Shown here in pieces: positions 42,682-51,556 of a stretch of 64,000 bases of DNA. The notes below the pieces were generated by a model. The model was not told where the DNA came from, searched no databases, and saw only the letters and a program-made list of their open reading frames with translations. Every line of letters starts with the position of its first letter. Within the stretch, counting starts at the first letter, position 1. The DNA is taken from positions 1 through 64,000 of the forward strand of contig JANQJS010000053.1 of assembly GCA_028281535.1 (NCBI GenBank). The letters are read 5' to 3'. A program made the translations under genes and the position numbers. Origin of the DNA: Sedimentisphaerales bacterium (GTDB taxonomy: Bacteria > Planctomycetota > Phycisphaerae > Sedimentisphaerales > SM23-30).

Positions 42682-44696
42682 GTTTTCAACGCACCTTTTT
42701 AATGATACTTGGTGTTTTTGTTGCTACGAGCATGATCTGTTCAAGTGTTTGGGCGAAAACGTCTGATGCTAAGAGGCCCAATATTATTTTCATTATGAGT
42801 GACGACCATACGTCGCAAGCGGTGAGTGCGTATGGCGGTATGTTGGCAGATGTTTGCCCGACGCCTAATATTGACCGGCTCGCAAAAGAAGGAATGCTTT
42901 TTAAAAATTGCTTTGTAACCAATTCCATTTGTACGCCCAGTCGAGCTGCAATTTTGACGGGGAAGTATTCGCATAAAAATGGTGTTTATAAATTTACCGC
43001 GATGGATCATTCGCAACCGACGTTGCCTAAAATGATGCAGAAAGGTGGTTATGAAACCTCTTTGATTGGTAAATATCATCTGGCTTCAAATCCTGTCGGG
43101 TTTGATTACTTTTTTGTTTTACCCGGGCAGGGAAGTTATCATAATCCGATTTTTATTCAGAAAGGTGATGATCATCCTAGTGGTTATATTCAGCGTGGTG
43201 AGAAGACCATGATTGAAGGGCACTCGACGGATGCGATTACGGATCAAGCGTTGGATTATCTTAAGCACAAGAGGGGGAAAGATAAGCCTTTTATGTTGTT
43301 GTGTCATTATAAAGCGCCGCATGATACTTGGGATTATGCTGAGAGGTATGAATCGTTTCTGGAAGATGTTGACATTCCTGAACCTTCGAATTTGTTTGAT
43401 GACTATGAAGGTCGAAGCGATATGTTAAAAAAACAGCTTCAATATATTGGTAGTGAGTGGGGGAATCATACGAATTTTGAAGAAGAAACCGAACATCTAA
43501 AAGGTAAAGCTAAAAAGAAGATGCAATATCAGCTTTATATGAAAAAGTATCTTCGGTGTGTCAAAGGGGTGGATGATAATGTGGGGCGGATTTTGGATTA
43601 TCTTGATAAGGCTGGTTTGGCTGAGAATACGATTGTGATGTATACCGGCGATCAAGGATTCTTTTTGGGTGAGCATGGTTTGTATGATAAACGCATTATG
43701 TATGAAGAGGCGTTGCGGATGCCATTTTTGGTGCGGTGGCCTGCTGGCATCAAAGCCGGTAGTCAGAGTGATGGTATGATTCTTAATATTGATTTTGCAC
43801 CGACCATGCTTCAAGCTGCGGGGGTAAAACCTCATCCTAAGATGCAGGGGAAGAGTTTTGTGTCGCTGCTAAAGGGAGATGTGCCTTCTGATTGGCGAAC
43901 GTCGATGTATTATCGCTATTATTATTCTCATTTTCAGACAGAGTCGCATTATGGTGTTCGAACGCATGAACATAAGCTTATTTATTTTGATCGGATTAAA
44001 CAATGGGAATTGTATGATCTGAAAAAAGATCCGCAAGAAATGAATAATGTTTATGATGATCCTAAATATCAAACGATCGTTAAGACCTTGAAGAAGGAAT
44101 TGAAGCGGTTGCAAAAGGAATTAGGTGATGATCCGAAGGATGTTGGTGACAATCCTAATATTGGGGCATTGGCGGCGCAGCCGCGATATGTGACGAGCGA
44201 AGTGGATATGGGTAAACCCAACTCGAGCATTGTCGTTGAATTTCGTACCCGTGTGGGGGGGACCATTATTTCAAAATGTAATTTGAGTGACGATCTTGAG
44301 AATGGTGATGCGAATATCGACGCGATGAAAATGTTAACGATTTCCAATAAGGGTTTGAGCTTTTTCTATGGCGGTGAAGATCCTGAAAGCATTGACGTTC
44401 AGTTGATGGATAATCGTCGACATACCTTGGCTTTGGTTTTGCGGGATCATAAGCCGACGATTTATGTTAATGGCGAGCAGGTTTATCAGTCAACGCGTTC
44501 AGTGCCGGAGGATGATGCCAGTCATACGTTTAATATCGGTGCAGGGCAAGATGATAGCGGGTGGTTAGGGTATAATTATCAGGGAGAGATTTCTAATATT
44601 CGTTATTATAGGAAATCGTTGTCGCCAAAAGAACTTCAAATGATTGCTAAAGGTAAGTCAATTGATGTTAAAGCTACCATGAGTTGGTCAGATTGA
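42678..44696 (+). CDS. Type I sulfatase with C-terminal LamG domain
   Basis: This 672-residue S1 sulfatase has a signal peptide (about 1-26), the metal motif MSDDHTSQ (40-47) and the formylglycine site C-T-P-S-R with Cys85. The catalytic domain ends near residue 480. A concanavalin/LamG-like domain (about 500-660) follows, with GGTIISK, FYGGEDPES and IYVNGEQVYQ as landmarks. Such a domain is unusual on sulfatases and may bind the polysaccharide. Its start codon overlaps the fucosidase stop by four bases. It belongs to a different S1 branch from the tandem lipoprotein sulfatases at 5160-8192. Confidence 0.9.
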   Translation: MSFQRTFLMILGVFVATSMICSSVWAKTSDAKRPNIIFIMSDDHTSQAVSAYGGMLADVCPTPNIDRLAKEGMLFKNCFVTNSICTPSRAAILTGKYSHKNGVYKFTAMDHSQPTLPKMMQKGGYETSLIGKYHLASNPVGFDYFFVLPGQGSYHNPIFIQKGDDHPSGYIQRGEKTMIEGHSTDAITDQALDYLKHKRGKDKPFMLLCHYKAPHDTWDYAERYESFLEDVDIPEPSNLFDDYEGRSDMLKKQLQYIGSEWGNHTNFEEETEHLKGKAKKKMQYQLYMKKYLRCVKGVDDNVGRILDYLDKAGLAENTIVMYTGDQGFFLGEHGLYDKRIMYEEALRMPFLVRWPAGIKAGSQSDGMILNIDFAPTMLQAAGVKPHPKMQGKSFVSLLKGDVPSDWRTSMYYRYYYSHFQTESHYGVRTHEHKLIYFDRIKQWELYDLKKDPQEMNNVYDDPKYQTIVKTLKKELKRLQKELGDDPKDVGDNPNIGALAAQPRYVTSEVDMGKPNSSIVVEFRTRVGGTIISKCNLSDDLENGDANIDAMKMLTISNKGLSFFYGGEDPESIDVQLMDNRRHTLALVLRDHKPTIYVNGEQVYQSTRSVPEDDASHTFNIGAGQDDSGWLGYNYQGEISNIRYYRKSLSPKELQMIAKGKSIDVKATMSWSD

Positions 44697-44717
44697 TGCT
44701 GTCTTGCGAAACAGAAT

Positions 44718-44743
44718 AATTAAAGGTACCTGACCCTTTAATT
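44718..44743. repeat. AATTAAAGGTACCTGACCC palindromic repeat
   Basis: This is a well-preserved copy of the family described at 33091. It lies between two convergent genes. Confidence 0.6.
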
Positions 44744-44750
44744 CATGAGG

Positions 44751-45341
44751 TTATAAGTTTTTTAGTGTGTCGATGCCTGCTAATGGAGTGTAGAGGGCTT
44801 CGTAGCCTTGTTGGAGTTGGATGAGGTTTTTAGTTTCGAAGAGTCTGACGCAGCCTGGACAGAATGTATCGTTTTCTATGGTATAGAAATAGCTTTGATC
44901 GAATTTGATTTTGCATCTGGCGCAATGGGCTTCGATTGATTTACTGCCACAGATTCGCCAGAAGAGTCTTGCTATAAGTGAAATGGGATTTTTTAAATGA
45001 CTTAGTCTTTGTTTTTGCATCGACGGGTGAGATGTTGGGACTACTTCGCCTATGTCATTTACACTGTAATCACAAACCGCTGGATGGAGGTTGCGAATAA
45101 TATCAGGGTCTTTGCCGCCATATCGAAATGCCGCAATGTAGCTTTGCATTACGATATCGCATGCCTGGTCAATCTCTTCTGGGGTCTGGGGTTGTTTGGA
45201 AAAATAGCTACCTTCTGACAATAAATTCGTGGCAAGTTCTTCTTCGATGCCATAATCCATGCCTTCTACTTGAATAGAGTAGAAGGGGCCTGGGCAGTTT
45301 CTGGGGTCTCGTTCGGGGTGTATAAATGATTCGTTATTCAT
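44751..45341 (-). CDS. Degenerate ferredoxin-like protein with C-terminal zinc ribbon
   Basis: The N-terminal part resembles the small ferredoxin family common in planctomycetes and verrucomicrobia: CPGPFYSI near the start and SYFSKQPQTPEEIDQAC further on. The Cys residues that bind the iron-sulfur cluster in that family are missing from the expected positions. The C-terminal part has CARCK...CPGC, a likely zinc ribbon. The ATG at 45341 is chosen because AAAGGA lies upstream and the family begins there. The listed ORF can extend 16 codons further without support. It may have lost electron transfer and kept a binding role. Confidence 0.65.
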   Translation of the reverse strand: MNNESFIHPERDPRNCPGPFYSIQVEGMDYGIEEELATNLLSEGSYFSKQPQTPEEIDQACDIVMQSYIAAFRYGGKDPDIIRNLHPAVCDYSVNDIGEVVPTSHPSMQKQRLSHLKNPISLIARLFWRICGSKSIEAHCARCKIKFDQSYFYTIENDTFCPGCVRLFETKNLIQLQQGYEALYTPLAGIDTLKNL

Positions 45342-45460
45342 ATAAAATCCTTTAGATGGGATTATAGCGTGTGAATTGCATTGTGGCAATTGATGAAATT
45401 ATCTCCTAGAAATCTTCCCGGGTAGAGGCTGTTCGGTCTACGAGGTTGATGGGGATTAAG

Positions 45461-45490
45461 CATGCCCACGCAAGCGTGGACATGGCACCG
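45461..45490. repeat. Hairpin repeat (CATGCCCACG stem, CAAG loop)
   Basis: The stem CATGCCCACG / CGTGGACATG around CAAG is followed by GCACCG. Related hairpins lie at 39630-39653, in copy B of the RNA element, and at 46975-46998. The stem bases differ between copies, yet pairing is kept. Confidence 0.5.
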
Positions 45491-45513
45491 TGCAACATAT
45501 ATATTAATGGAAG

Positions 45514-46320
45514 TTATTGTGTAGGTTTAATTTTGATTAAACCTGCTTGATGCAAAAGGGTGTAAGCTGCGTTTGAATTCGTGGCGGTGAACCCAATTCG
45601 TGTCCATTTGTTTTTTTTGTTTAAAATGAAAATAATGCTGCGTGTGTCTCTGTCATTATCTGCTGGATACCAGGTTCTGATACCCCCTGAACCATGGTAG
45701 CGAAATTTTCCGTTGGCCAAGGTCGATGGTCTTGGTTCGATGGATTCAATCTCATTAAATGCGAGCGTTTTTTTGCCAAAAGGAAAATAGTAATCTTCAA
45801 AGGTAATCTGATTGTCTTTGATTTCGATTAAGTGGTCTTTGTAGTGGCCATCGGCTGGAACTTCTATGATGGTTGGTTCGAAGGGAGGGCTTATTGGCAT
45901 TTTGTTTTTAGATAGATATATGACTATGAGAAGGATGGTCAAGCATGTGATAAGTCCAAACAATTTCAACATGATGCTTCTCAGATCGAATGAGTTTGAG
46001 ATGTTCCAGCTAAACGTTGCAAAAGCACAAGATATTAAAAATAGCAGTACGCCAAAACAGATAATTTCAAAAACAAAGCTACTTGTAATATGGTTACCTG
46101 TAATTTGTTTGAATCCGTAATGGACGGCTATTGCAATGACCATGAGCGACATGATAATCAAAGAGAAAACAATGGTTCCTGTTTGCTTGTCGGTATAATA
46201 TGGAAAGCCCTCGTCGCTCCAGTAGATGACTATTTGCTCTGGCAGGAATGGATAATAGAATATACCGATAAGAGGGATCGTCAGAATAAGCCAAAGGTTG
46301 ATTTTGGTTAGCTTTGTCAT
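45514..46320 (-). CDS. DUF1648-like membrane protein with PH-like C-terminal domain
   Basis: This 268-residue protein has about four membrane segments in the N-terminal 150 residues. The first pair, with LPEQIVIYWSDEGFPYYTDK between them, matches the DUF1648 pattern. The C-terminal part (about 155-265) is a soluble beta-rich domain of the bacterial PH type. No catalytic motif is present. Ribosome binding site weak. Function unknown. Confidence 0.65.
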   Translation of the reverse strand: MTKLTKINLWLILTIPLIGIFYYPFLPEQIVIYWSDEGFPYYTDKQTGTIVFSLIIMSLMVIAIAVHYGFKQITGNHITSSFVFEIICFGVLLFLISCAFATFSWNISNSFDLRSIMLKLFGLITCLTILLIVIYLSKNKMPISPPFEPTIIEVPADGHYKDHLIEIKDNQITFEDYYFPFGKKTLAFNEIESIEPRPSTLANGKFRYHGSGGIRTWYPADNDRDTRSIIFILNKKNKWTRIGFTATNSNAAYTLLHQAGLIKIKPTQ

Positions 46321-46536
46321 AACACGCTGCTTAGGTCAAACAAACATGAACATAGAAACATGATACCCAAACCAAAATTACACTGATCAATTAAATTATA
46401 CATCCCTTTTCTTAAAAATCAAGACTTTCCCAAAAAAATGACTTAAAACGATTCTTGCATTGATTTGCTCTTAGGCTTGATCTGTGCTACGATGGCATTT
46501 GGAAAAAAGATTAGAGCTAGATAAAGGAATTTAACA

Positions 46537-46956
46537 ATGGCTTATTTAGAATCAAATTTTAATGGCATAGGGCATGTGGGCATACCTGTAACAAACCTGG
46601 AGCGATCGAAAGCGTTTTATGAGCGGCTTGGGTTTGAGGATGTGATGTCTGATACCTTTATCTACGAGGGAGGTACCGGTCATGTTTCTATGCTGAAACG
46701 TGGAGAGGTCATTATGGAATTGTATCAAATGCCTGAAACGCAGTTGGTTGAAATTCGAGCTCGCATGGATGGGCGGATCGATCATGTTGCGTTTGATGTG
46801 TCTGATATCGATCAGGCGTATGCTGAGCTTAAGGAGGCTGGGTTTGAGATGTTGGAAGAGGCACCTGTGAAGCTGGATTTTTGGGTGAAGGGGTGTAAGT
46901 ATTTTAATATTAGTGGACCGGATGGTGAGCGGTTGGAGTTTTGTCAGATTTTGTAG
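46537..46956 (+). CDS. VOC/glyoxalase-family metalloprotein
   Basis: This 139-residue protein has two beta-alpha-beta-beta-beta modules of the vicinal oxygen chelate fold. The four expected metal ligands are visible: His13 (IGHVGI), Glu61 (MELYQ), His83 (DHVAFDV) and Glu134 (ERLEFCQ). Relatives include lactoylglutathione lyase and methylmalonyl-CoA epimerase. The exact reaction cannot be told. AAAGGA precedes the ATG. Confidence 0.85.
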   Translation: MAYLESNFNGIGHVGIPVTNLERSKAFYERLGFEDVMSDTFIYEGGTGHVSMLKRGEVIMELYQMPETQLVEIRARMDGRIDHVAFDVSDIDQAYAELKEAGFEMLEEAPVKLDFWVKGCKYFNISGPDGERLEFCQIL

Positions 46957-46974
46957 TTTGAGTCATCAATTTTG

Positions 46975-46998
46975 CATGCCCACACAAGCCTGGGCATG
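46975..46998. repeat. Hairpin repeat (CATGCCCACA stem, CAAG-type loop)
   Basis: This is the third member of the hairpin family seen at 39630 and 45461, again followed by GCACCG. It lies just after the stop of the VOC gene and may act as a terminator. Confidence 0.45.
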
Positions 46999-47167
46999 GC
47001 ACCGGCTGTGTTATGTATGGGCTTTAGAGATGTTTTAAGTTGTGGGAATTGGGTGAAGTATTTATAATTAGAATTGAATGAACACATTTCTTTGAAGCGT
47101 GTTCACTTCACGTTGGGCCAGCTTCGTACCGCCAAGTTCGTCGGCTGGCTCATTTTTTATGCGCATT

Positions 47168-47204
47168 AAAAAAGGCCCTCATCAAATCTGATGGAGGGCC
47201 TTTG
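47168..47204 (-). terminator. Rho-independent terminator after the 580-aa protein gene
   Basis: AAAGGCCCTCATC (47171-47183) pairs with GATGGAGGGCCTTT around a short loop, with a run of six T on the minus strand. It is about 20 bases past the stop at 47224. Confidence 0.8.
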
Positions 47205-47223
47205 CTGATTTTATAAATGGTTA

Positions 47224-48966
47224 TTACATTCCAGGTGTGGGGGGGGCTCCTGCTCCTGGCGGTGGACCTTGCATCATCTGCATCATTTGCGTGACCATCA
47301 TTGTGACTTGTTGGATCGTATCTATGGGGATATGGGTATCCATTTGCAAGCTGCCATTATCCATGGTGATGCTCGTTCCTACGGTTCCCTGGATTTGAGT
47401 GAACATGCCTGCCATCATCATCACTTGAGGGGGAGCGGCAGACGCGATAAATCTTACATAGTTTCCTATGTGAAAGAATAAGTACCCATTGGCATTTTTA
47501 GGTAAACCTTTTGCGGTTGTTTGTAATGAGAAGTCATCTGCCAAACTGGTTTTTCCGCTTTTTGGAAATTCAATGACTTCTTTGATAACATCTTTATTTA
47601 CTTCTTCGCCTGATGCACCTGCAATCACCATGGTTTTATTGTCCGGGATAGCATAATTCATGGTCATTTTAAAGATGTTTCCCATTTGAGTTTTTAGTTG
47701 CTCGTATGCGGGATTGGATTCCATCTGCTTTGTCATATCCAGTTTCCATGTATCAAAACTTACATTACCCACTTTCCCGGCATTCGGGGTGTATATCATG
47801 TCTGAATACATGTTTTTGTAAAAGGGTGAGTTAAACATATTTTTCATGTTCTCGTATGTTGTTTTTGCGTCATTAAGTTTATAAGTTCCCAGGAATTTAA
47901 AACCAGGAAATGTACCGGGGGCAGAAGGGTTATTTGGCATTAAATAGAGTGCAGCTGACCAGTTTGATTGTAGCATGCTGAAAATACTTTCTTTTAACTG
48001 TTTAAGCTCTTTTTCAGTCATGTCTTTAGTGAGTTCCTGGTTGCTTTTAACTTTTTCAAAAATAGTATCGAAAAGTGGTTTGAGTGAATCACTATTGGTA
48101 GCAAATGCCATGGCCATCCAATAGGCTTGCGATGGCAAAGATTTTAATTCTGTGGTATTGATCATTGGGTGGCCAGATAATCCTTTCGCTAGATCGCTAC
48201 CTTTTTTAGCATTCAAGTTTATGTTAAGGTTGACACCTAAATCGCTTAATCTTAAGCCTAGCGCCCCGCTATCCATTTCTTCTAATAGCGAGATATAAAA
48301 ATCCATGATAAACTTGTAGTTTGGATCTGACTGGAACATAGGGTTCATTTGAATTGACTTCTCAAGGGCTGATTTTGCTTCTTCAATAAATGGGGTGATA
48401 TTCATTGAAGCCGCGATATCAGATTTTTCAAAGAGCTTCAGATCCGTTTGTGATAACTTGGCACCTTTGGGGATATCTTTTAGGTTAGCCAGTTTTGTTG
48501 GAGAGGAGCAGATCACGGTATATTTTTTAGTGACGATGGCATAATCTGAGCCGCTTGGAAGTGACCATACGCCTGGGGCCGCTTCATTTTTTTGGGCTTC
48601 GGATAGTTTGAGTGCTTCTTCAGGATCTTTTAAAGGTAAAAAAAGCATGGCGGTCTCTTCAGGATTTTTTAAATCTTGAATAGCAATCCCGATAGAACTG
48701 CTGCCATCCAGTTCGCCAGTAATGCCGAGTGACATCAACAACATGTTGCTAATATCTGACGTATCGGTGATGGGTAAGGGGGTACCAATTTTTGTGCCAA
48801 AGTTCATGATTTTTTCAGCGACCTTATCAAGTGATTTGGTGGCAATAATGACCTGAGATTTTTCAGGCATAGCGCTAAGAACATCTGGTAATTGCGCCTT
48901 GGCTGATTGAATTGATAAACCTAATAGAATTAAGCTGTAAATAACATGGATGGCTCGACACTTCAT
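47224..48966 (-). CDS. Secreted hypothetical protein (580 aa)
   Basis: This protein has a signal peptide (about 1-24), a long body of mixed helix and strand without a known domain that I can name with confidence, and a Met/Gln- and Pro-rich C-terminal tail (QMMQMMQGPPPGAGAPP). It resembles the broad class of exported planctomycete proteins whose N-terminal part starts 'LPDVLSAMPEKSQVIIA', similar to DUF3352-type proteins. AAGGAG precedes the ATG. Neighbours give no hint of function. Confidence 0.65.
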   Translation of the reverse strand: MKCRAIHVIYSLILLGLSIQSAKAQLPDVLSAMPEKSQVIIATKSLDKVAEKIMNFGTKIGTPLPITDTSDISNMLLMSLGITGELDGSSSIGIAIQDLKNPEETAMLFLPLKDPEEALKLSEAQKNEAAPGVWSLPSGSDYAIVTKKYTVICSSPTKLANLKDIPKGAKLSQTDLKLFEKSDIAASMNITPFIEEAKSALEKSIQMNPMFQSDPNYKFIMDFYISLLEEMDSGALGLRLSDLGVNLNINLNAKKGSDLAKGLSGHPMINTTELKSLPSQAYWMAMAFATNSDSLKPLFDTIFEKVKSNQELTKDMTEKELKQLKESIFSMLQSNWSAALYLMPNNPSAPGTFPGFKFLGTYKLNDAKTTYENMKNMFNSPFYKNMYSDMIYTPNAGKVGNVSFDTWKLDMTKQMESNPAYEQLKTQMGNIFKMTMNYAIPDNKTMVIAGASGEEVNKDVIKEVIEFPKSGKTSLADDFSLQTTAKGLPKNANGYLFFHIGNYVRFIASAAPPQVMMMAGMFTQIQGTVGTSITMDNGSLQMDTHIPIDTIQQVTMMVTQMMQMMQGPPPGAGAPPTPGM

Positions 48967-49344
48967 TTGGACTCCTTCGCATACATTAGTGAATTATTTG
49001 AGGTGTCAAATGCACCTCGTGTTGTTATTAGTCGTCGGCTAATTCCCTGAATGACAATAGCTTGTCATGTCAAATTTGTTGAGACTACTTCCTGTATTAT
49101 ACGGATTGTAGGGATTATGCAACGTTTCATTATTATTAGACACATGATATTTGTGATTGTTACACGGATTTTGAAATAATTGTGGATTATGCGGATTATA
49201 TCGCTTGACAGGGTTTAAATGGACTTTTATGATCGAACAATTCACACGCGGCTGTCTTTATGCAAGAAACCTGAGGCTTGCCTGCGTAACTATGTGTAAA
49301 TAAGCATGATACAATAAGTCTATTTTGGAGGTAGCAACAATACC
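48967..49344. other. Intergenic region with GGATTATGCGGATT-type repeat
   Basis: Short motifs such as CGGATTGTAGGGATTATGC (near 49110) and GGATTATGCGGATTATATCG (near 49183) recur in this stretch. They are related in style to the CCACAGATT repeats. It should also hold the promoter for the cysK operon. I see no riboswitch that I can support. Confidence 0.4.
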
Positions 49345-50319
49345 ATGTCTAAGTTTTTTGAAGATATGTCTTATACGATCGGAAATACCCCACTTGTGAA
49401 AATTAATCGTATTACCGAGGGAAAAGGTGCGACTGTTTTAGCGAAAATTGAGGGTCGCAACCCTGCTTATTCGGTGAAATGTCGGATTGGTGCAAATATG
49501 ATTTGGGATGCCGAAAAGAAAGGTATTTTGAAGCCTGGGAGCGGCCAGGAAATTATCGAACCAACAAGCGGTAATACTGGGATTGCTTTGGCATTTGTGG
49601 GTGCTTCGCGTGGATATAAAGTGAATTTGACGATGCCTGAAACGATGAGTATGGAACGCCGCAAGGTGTTGATTACGTTAGGTGCGAATTTGATTTTGAC
49701 CGATGGCACCAAAGGGATGCCAGGTGCGATTGCTAAGGCGCAAGAAATTTATGAATCTGATACGGATAAATATTTCATGCCTCAACAATTTAAGAATCAA
49801 GCGAATCCTGAAATACATGAAAAAACAACCGGGCCAGAAATTTGGGAAGCGACTGAGGGGGGCATAGATATTTTGGTCAGTGGAGTTGGTACGGGTGGTA
49901 CAATCACAGGTATCAGTCGTTATATTAAAAATACTCAGGGTAAAGCGATTACTTCAGTGGCCGTTGAGCCTGAAGAAAGCCCCGTGATTACCCAGAAGAA
50001 AGCTGGTGAAGATCTCAAGCCAGGTCCGCATAAGATTCAAGGGATTGGCGCTGGATTTATTCCAGATACCTTGGATCTGGATGTTGTCGATCAGGTTGAA
50101 TTAGTGGATAGTGCGACCGCTGTCGATTATGGCCGTCGTCTGGCTAAAGAAGAGGGGATCATGGCAGGTATTTCCTGTGGTGCCGCTATGGCCGTGGCGG
50201 ATCGTTTGGCCGGCCAATCTGAAAATGCTGGTAAGACGATTGTGGTGGTTCTGCCAGATGCAAATGAGCGTTATTTATCCAGCGTATTGTTTGATGGCTT
50301 GTTCAAGGATATTGCCTAA
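49345..50319 (+). CDS. cysK: Cysteine synthase A (O-acetylserine sulfhydrylase)
   Basis: This 324-residue PLP enzyme makes L-cysteine from O-acetylserine and sulfide in the cytoplasm. The PLP lysine is Lys45 ([11 protein letters not shown]). The substrate-binding loop is PTSGNTGIA, and the PLP phosphate-binding loop is [10 protein letters not shown]. Length and motifs fit CysK. GGAGGT lies upstream of the ATG. The next two genes are PLP enzymes of the transsulfuration type, and the three run in the same direction, so they probably link cysteine and methionine synthesis. Confidence 0.92.
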   Translation: MSKFFEDMSYTIGNTPLVKINRITEGKGATVLAKIEGRNPAYSVKCRIGANMIWDAEKKGILKPGSGQEIIEPTSGNTGIALAFVGASRGYKVNLTMPETMSMERRKVLITLGANLILTDGTKGMPGAIAKAQEIYESDTDKYFMPQQFKNQANPEIHEKTTGPEIWEATEGGIDILVSGVGTGGTITGISRYIKNTQGKAITSVAVEPEESPVITQKKAGEDLKPGPHKIQGIGAGFIPDTLDLDVVDQVELVDSATAVDYGRRLAKEEGIMAGISCGAAMAVADRLAGQSENAGKTIVVVLPDANERYLSSVLFDGLFKDIA

Positions 50320-50386
50320 ATAGTGGTGTTTTCAACGTGCAACGTCTACTGGACAAAGCAATTAAAAAACTGTAAAATAGCCTACT

Positions 50387-51556
50387 GTGAGTGATCGAAC
50401 AGAATCATCTGATGAGTTTCAATTTGAGACTCGGGCGATCCATGTAGGACAAAAGTATAGAGAAGAGACCGGAGCGGTAATTCCTCCGGTCTTTTTAACA
50501 TCTACGTTTGCCATGGGGAATCCTGAGGGGTTTGATTATACGCGCTCTGGGAATCCGAATTTCCGCAACTTACAAGAAACATTGGCGAGCTTAGAGTCTG
50601 CGCAATTTGCGACGGTGTTTGCCAGTGGTGTATCAGCAATTACAGCGGTGGTCTCGACGTTGAAGTCGGGGGATTTGGTGATTGCTGAAGAGAATATTTA
50701 TGGGTGTACCTTTCGATTATTTGATCAAGTGTTTGCAAAATTCGGAGTTAGCATTGAGTATATTGATTTTACCAATTTGGAACATGGCCAGAAAATTTTA
50801 GAGAAGAAACCGGCTTTGGTTTGGATAGAATCTCCAACGAATCCTTCGCTTAAAGTTTTGGATATTGCCGCGATCTCTGAGTTTTGTAAAAAAGCAGGAA
50901 GCAGCTTGGTGGTGGATAATACGTTTGCGTCTAGTTTTATCCAGAAGCCTCTTGAACTGGGTGCTGATTTGTCTTTGTTGAGTACGACAAAATATTCGAA
51001 TGGGCATAGTGATTGTTTGGGTGGGGTGGTTTGTAGTAACTCACAAGTGTGGCAAGATAAAATGATTTTTGCACAAAAGGCATTGGGCTTGCAGCCGGCA
51101 CCTTTTGATTGTTGGTTGATTTCTCGCGGGTTAAAGACACAGGCACTTCGCATGGAGCGTCATAGTGAGAATGCTTTGGCGTTTGCTACTTTTCTCGAAC
51201 AAAATACTCAGGCAAACTTTGTGAGATACCCCTTTTTATCTTCGCATCCACAACATGACATTGCAAAAAAACAAATGCGGGGCGGTTCAGGTATTGTCAC
51301 GGCTGATCTGGGCATGGATTTAGAGGCGACCAAGCAGTTGCTCTCTCATTTGAAATTGTTTACTTTGGCTGAAAGCTTGGGAGGGATTGAGTCATTGGTT
51401 TGTCATCCGGCGTCTATGACGCATGCATCCATCCCAAAGCAGGTACGTGAATCTGTGGGAATTACGGATTCATTGGTGCGATTTTCAGTGGGGATTGAGC
51501 ATGTGGACGATTTGATTGATGATGTTCGAGCTGCGATATCAGAGGTGAATGGTTGA
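50387..51556 (+). CDS. Cystathionine gamma-synthase/lyase family PLP enzyme
   Basis: This 389-residue Cys/Met-metabolism PLP enzyme has the internal-aldimine lysine Lys202 in LSTTKYSNGHSD and the cofactor Asp177 in VDNTFAS. The motif YTRSGNPN near residue 51 and the C-terminal SVGIEHVDDLI are typical. Members include cystathionine gamma-synthase, gamma-lyase and beta-lyase, and sequence alone does not separate them. Its start is a GTG without a strong ribosome binding site. It is followed by a related but divergent enzyme with a four-base overlap. Confidence 0.88.
   Translation: MSDRTESSDEFQFETRAIHVGQKYREETGAVIPPVFLTSTFAMGNPEGFDYTRSGNPNFRNLQETLASLESAQFATVFASGVSAITAVVSTLKSGDLVIAEENIYGCTFRLFDQVFAKFGVSIEYIDFTNLEHGQKILEKKPALVWIESPTNPSLKVLDIAAISEFCKKAGSSLVVDNTFASSFIQKPLELGADLSLLSTTKYSNGHSDCLGGVVCSNSQVWQDKMIFAQKALGLQPAPFDCWLISRGLKTQALRMERHSENALAFATFLEQNTQANFVRYPFLSSHPQHDIAKKQMRGGSGIVTADLGMDLEATKQLLSHLKLFTLAESLGGIESLVCHPASMTHASIPKQVRESVGITDSLVRFSVGIEHVDDLIDDVRAAISEVNG

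Noticed and set aside
48967..49344. A riboswitch or T-box upstream of cysK
   Set aside because: I looked for conserved cores and a terminator hairpin before the cysK start and found none.
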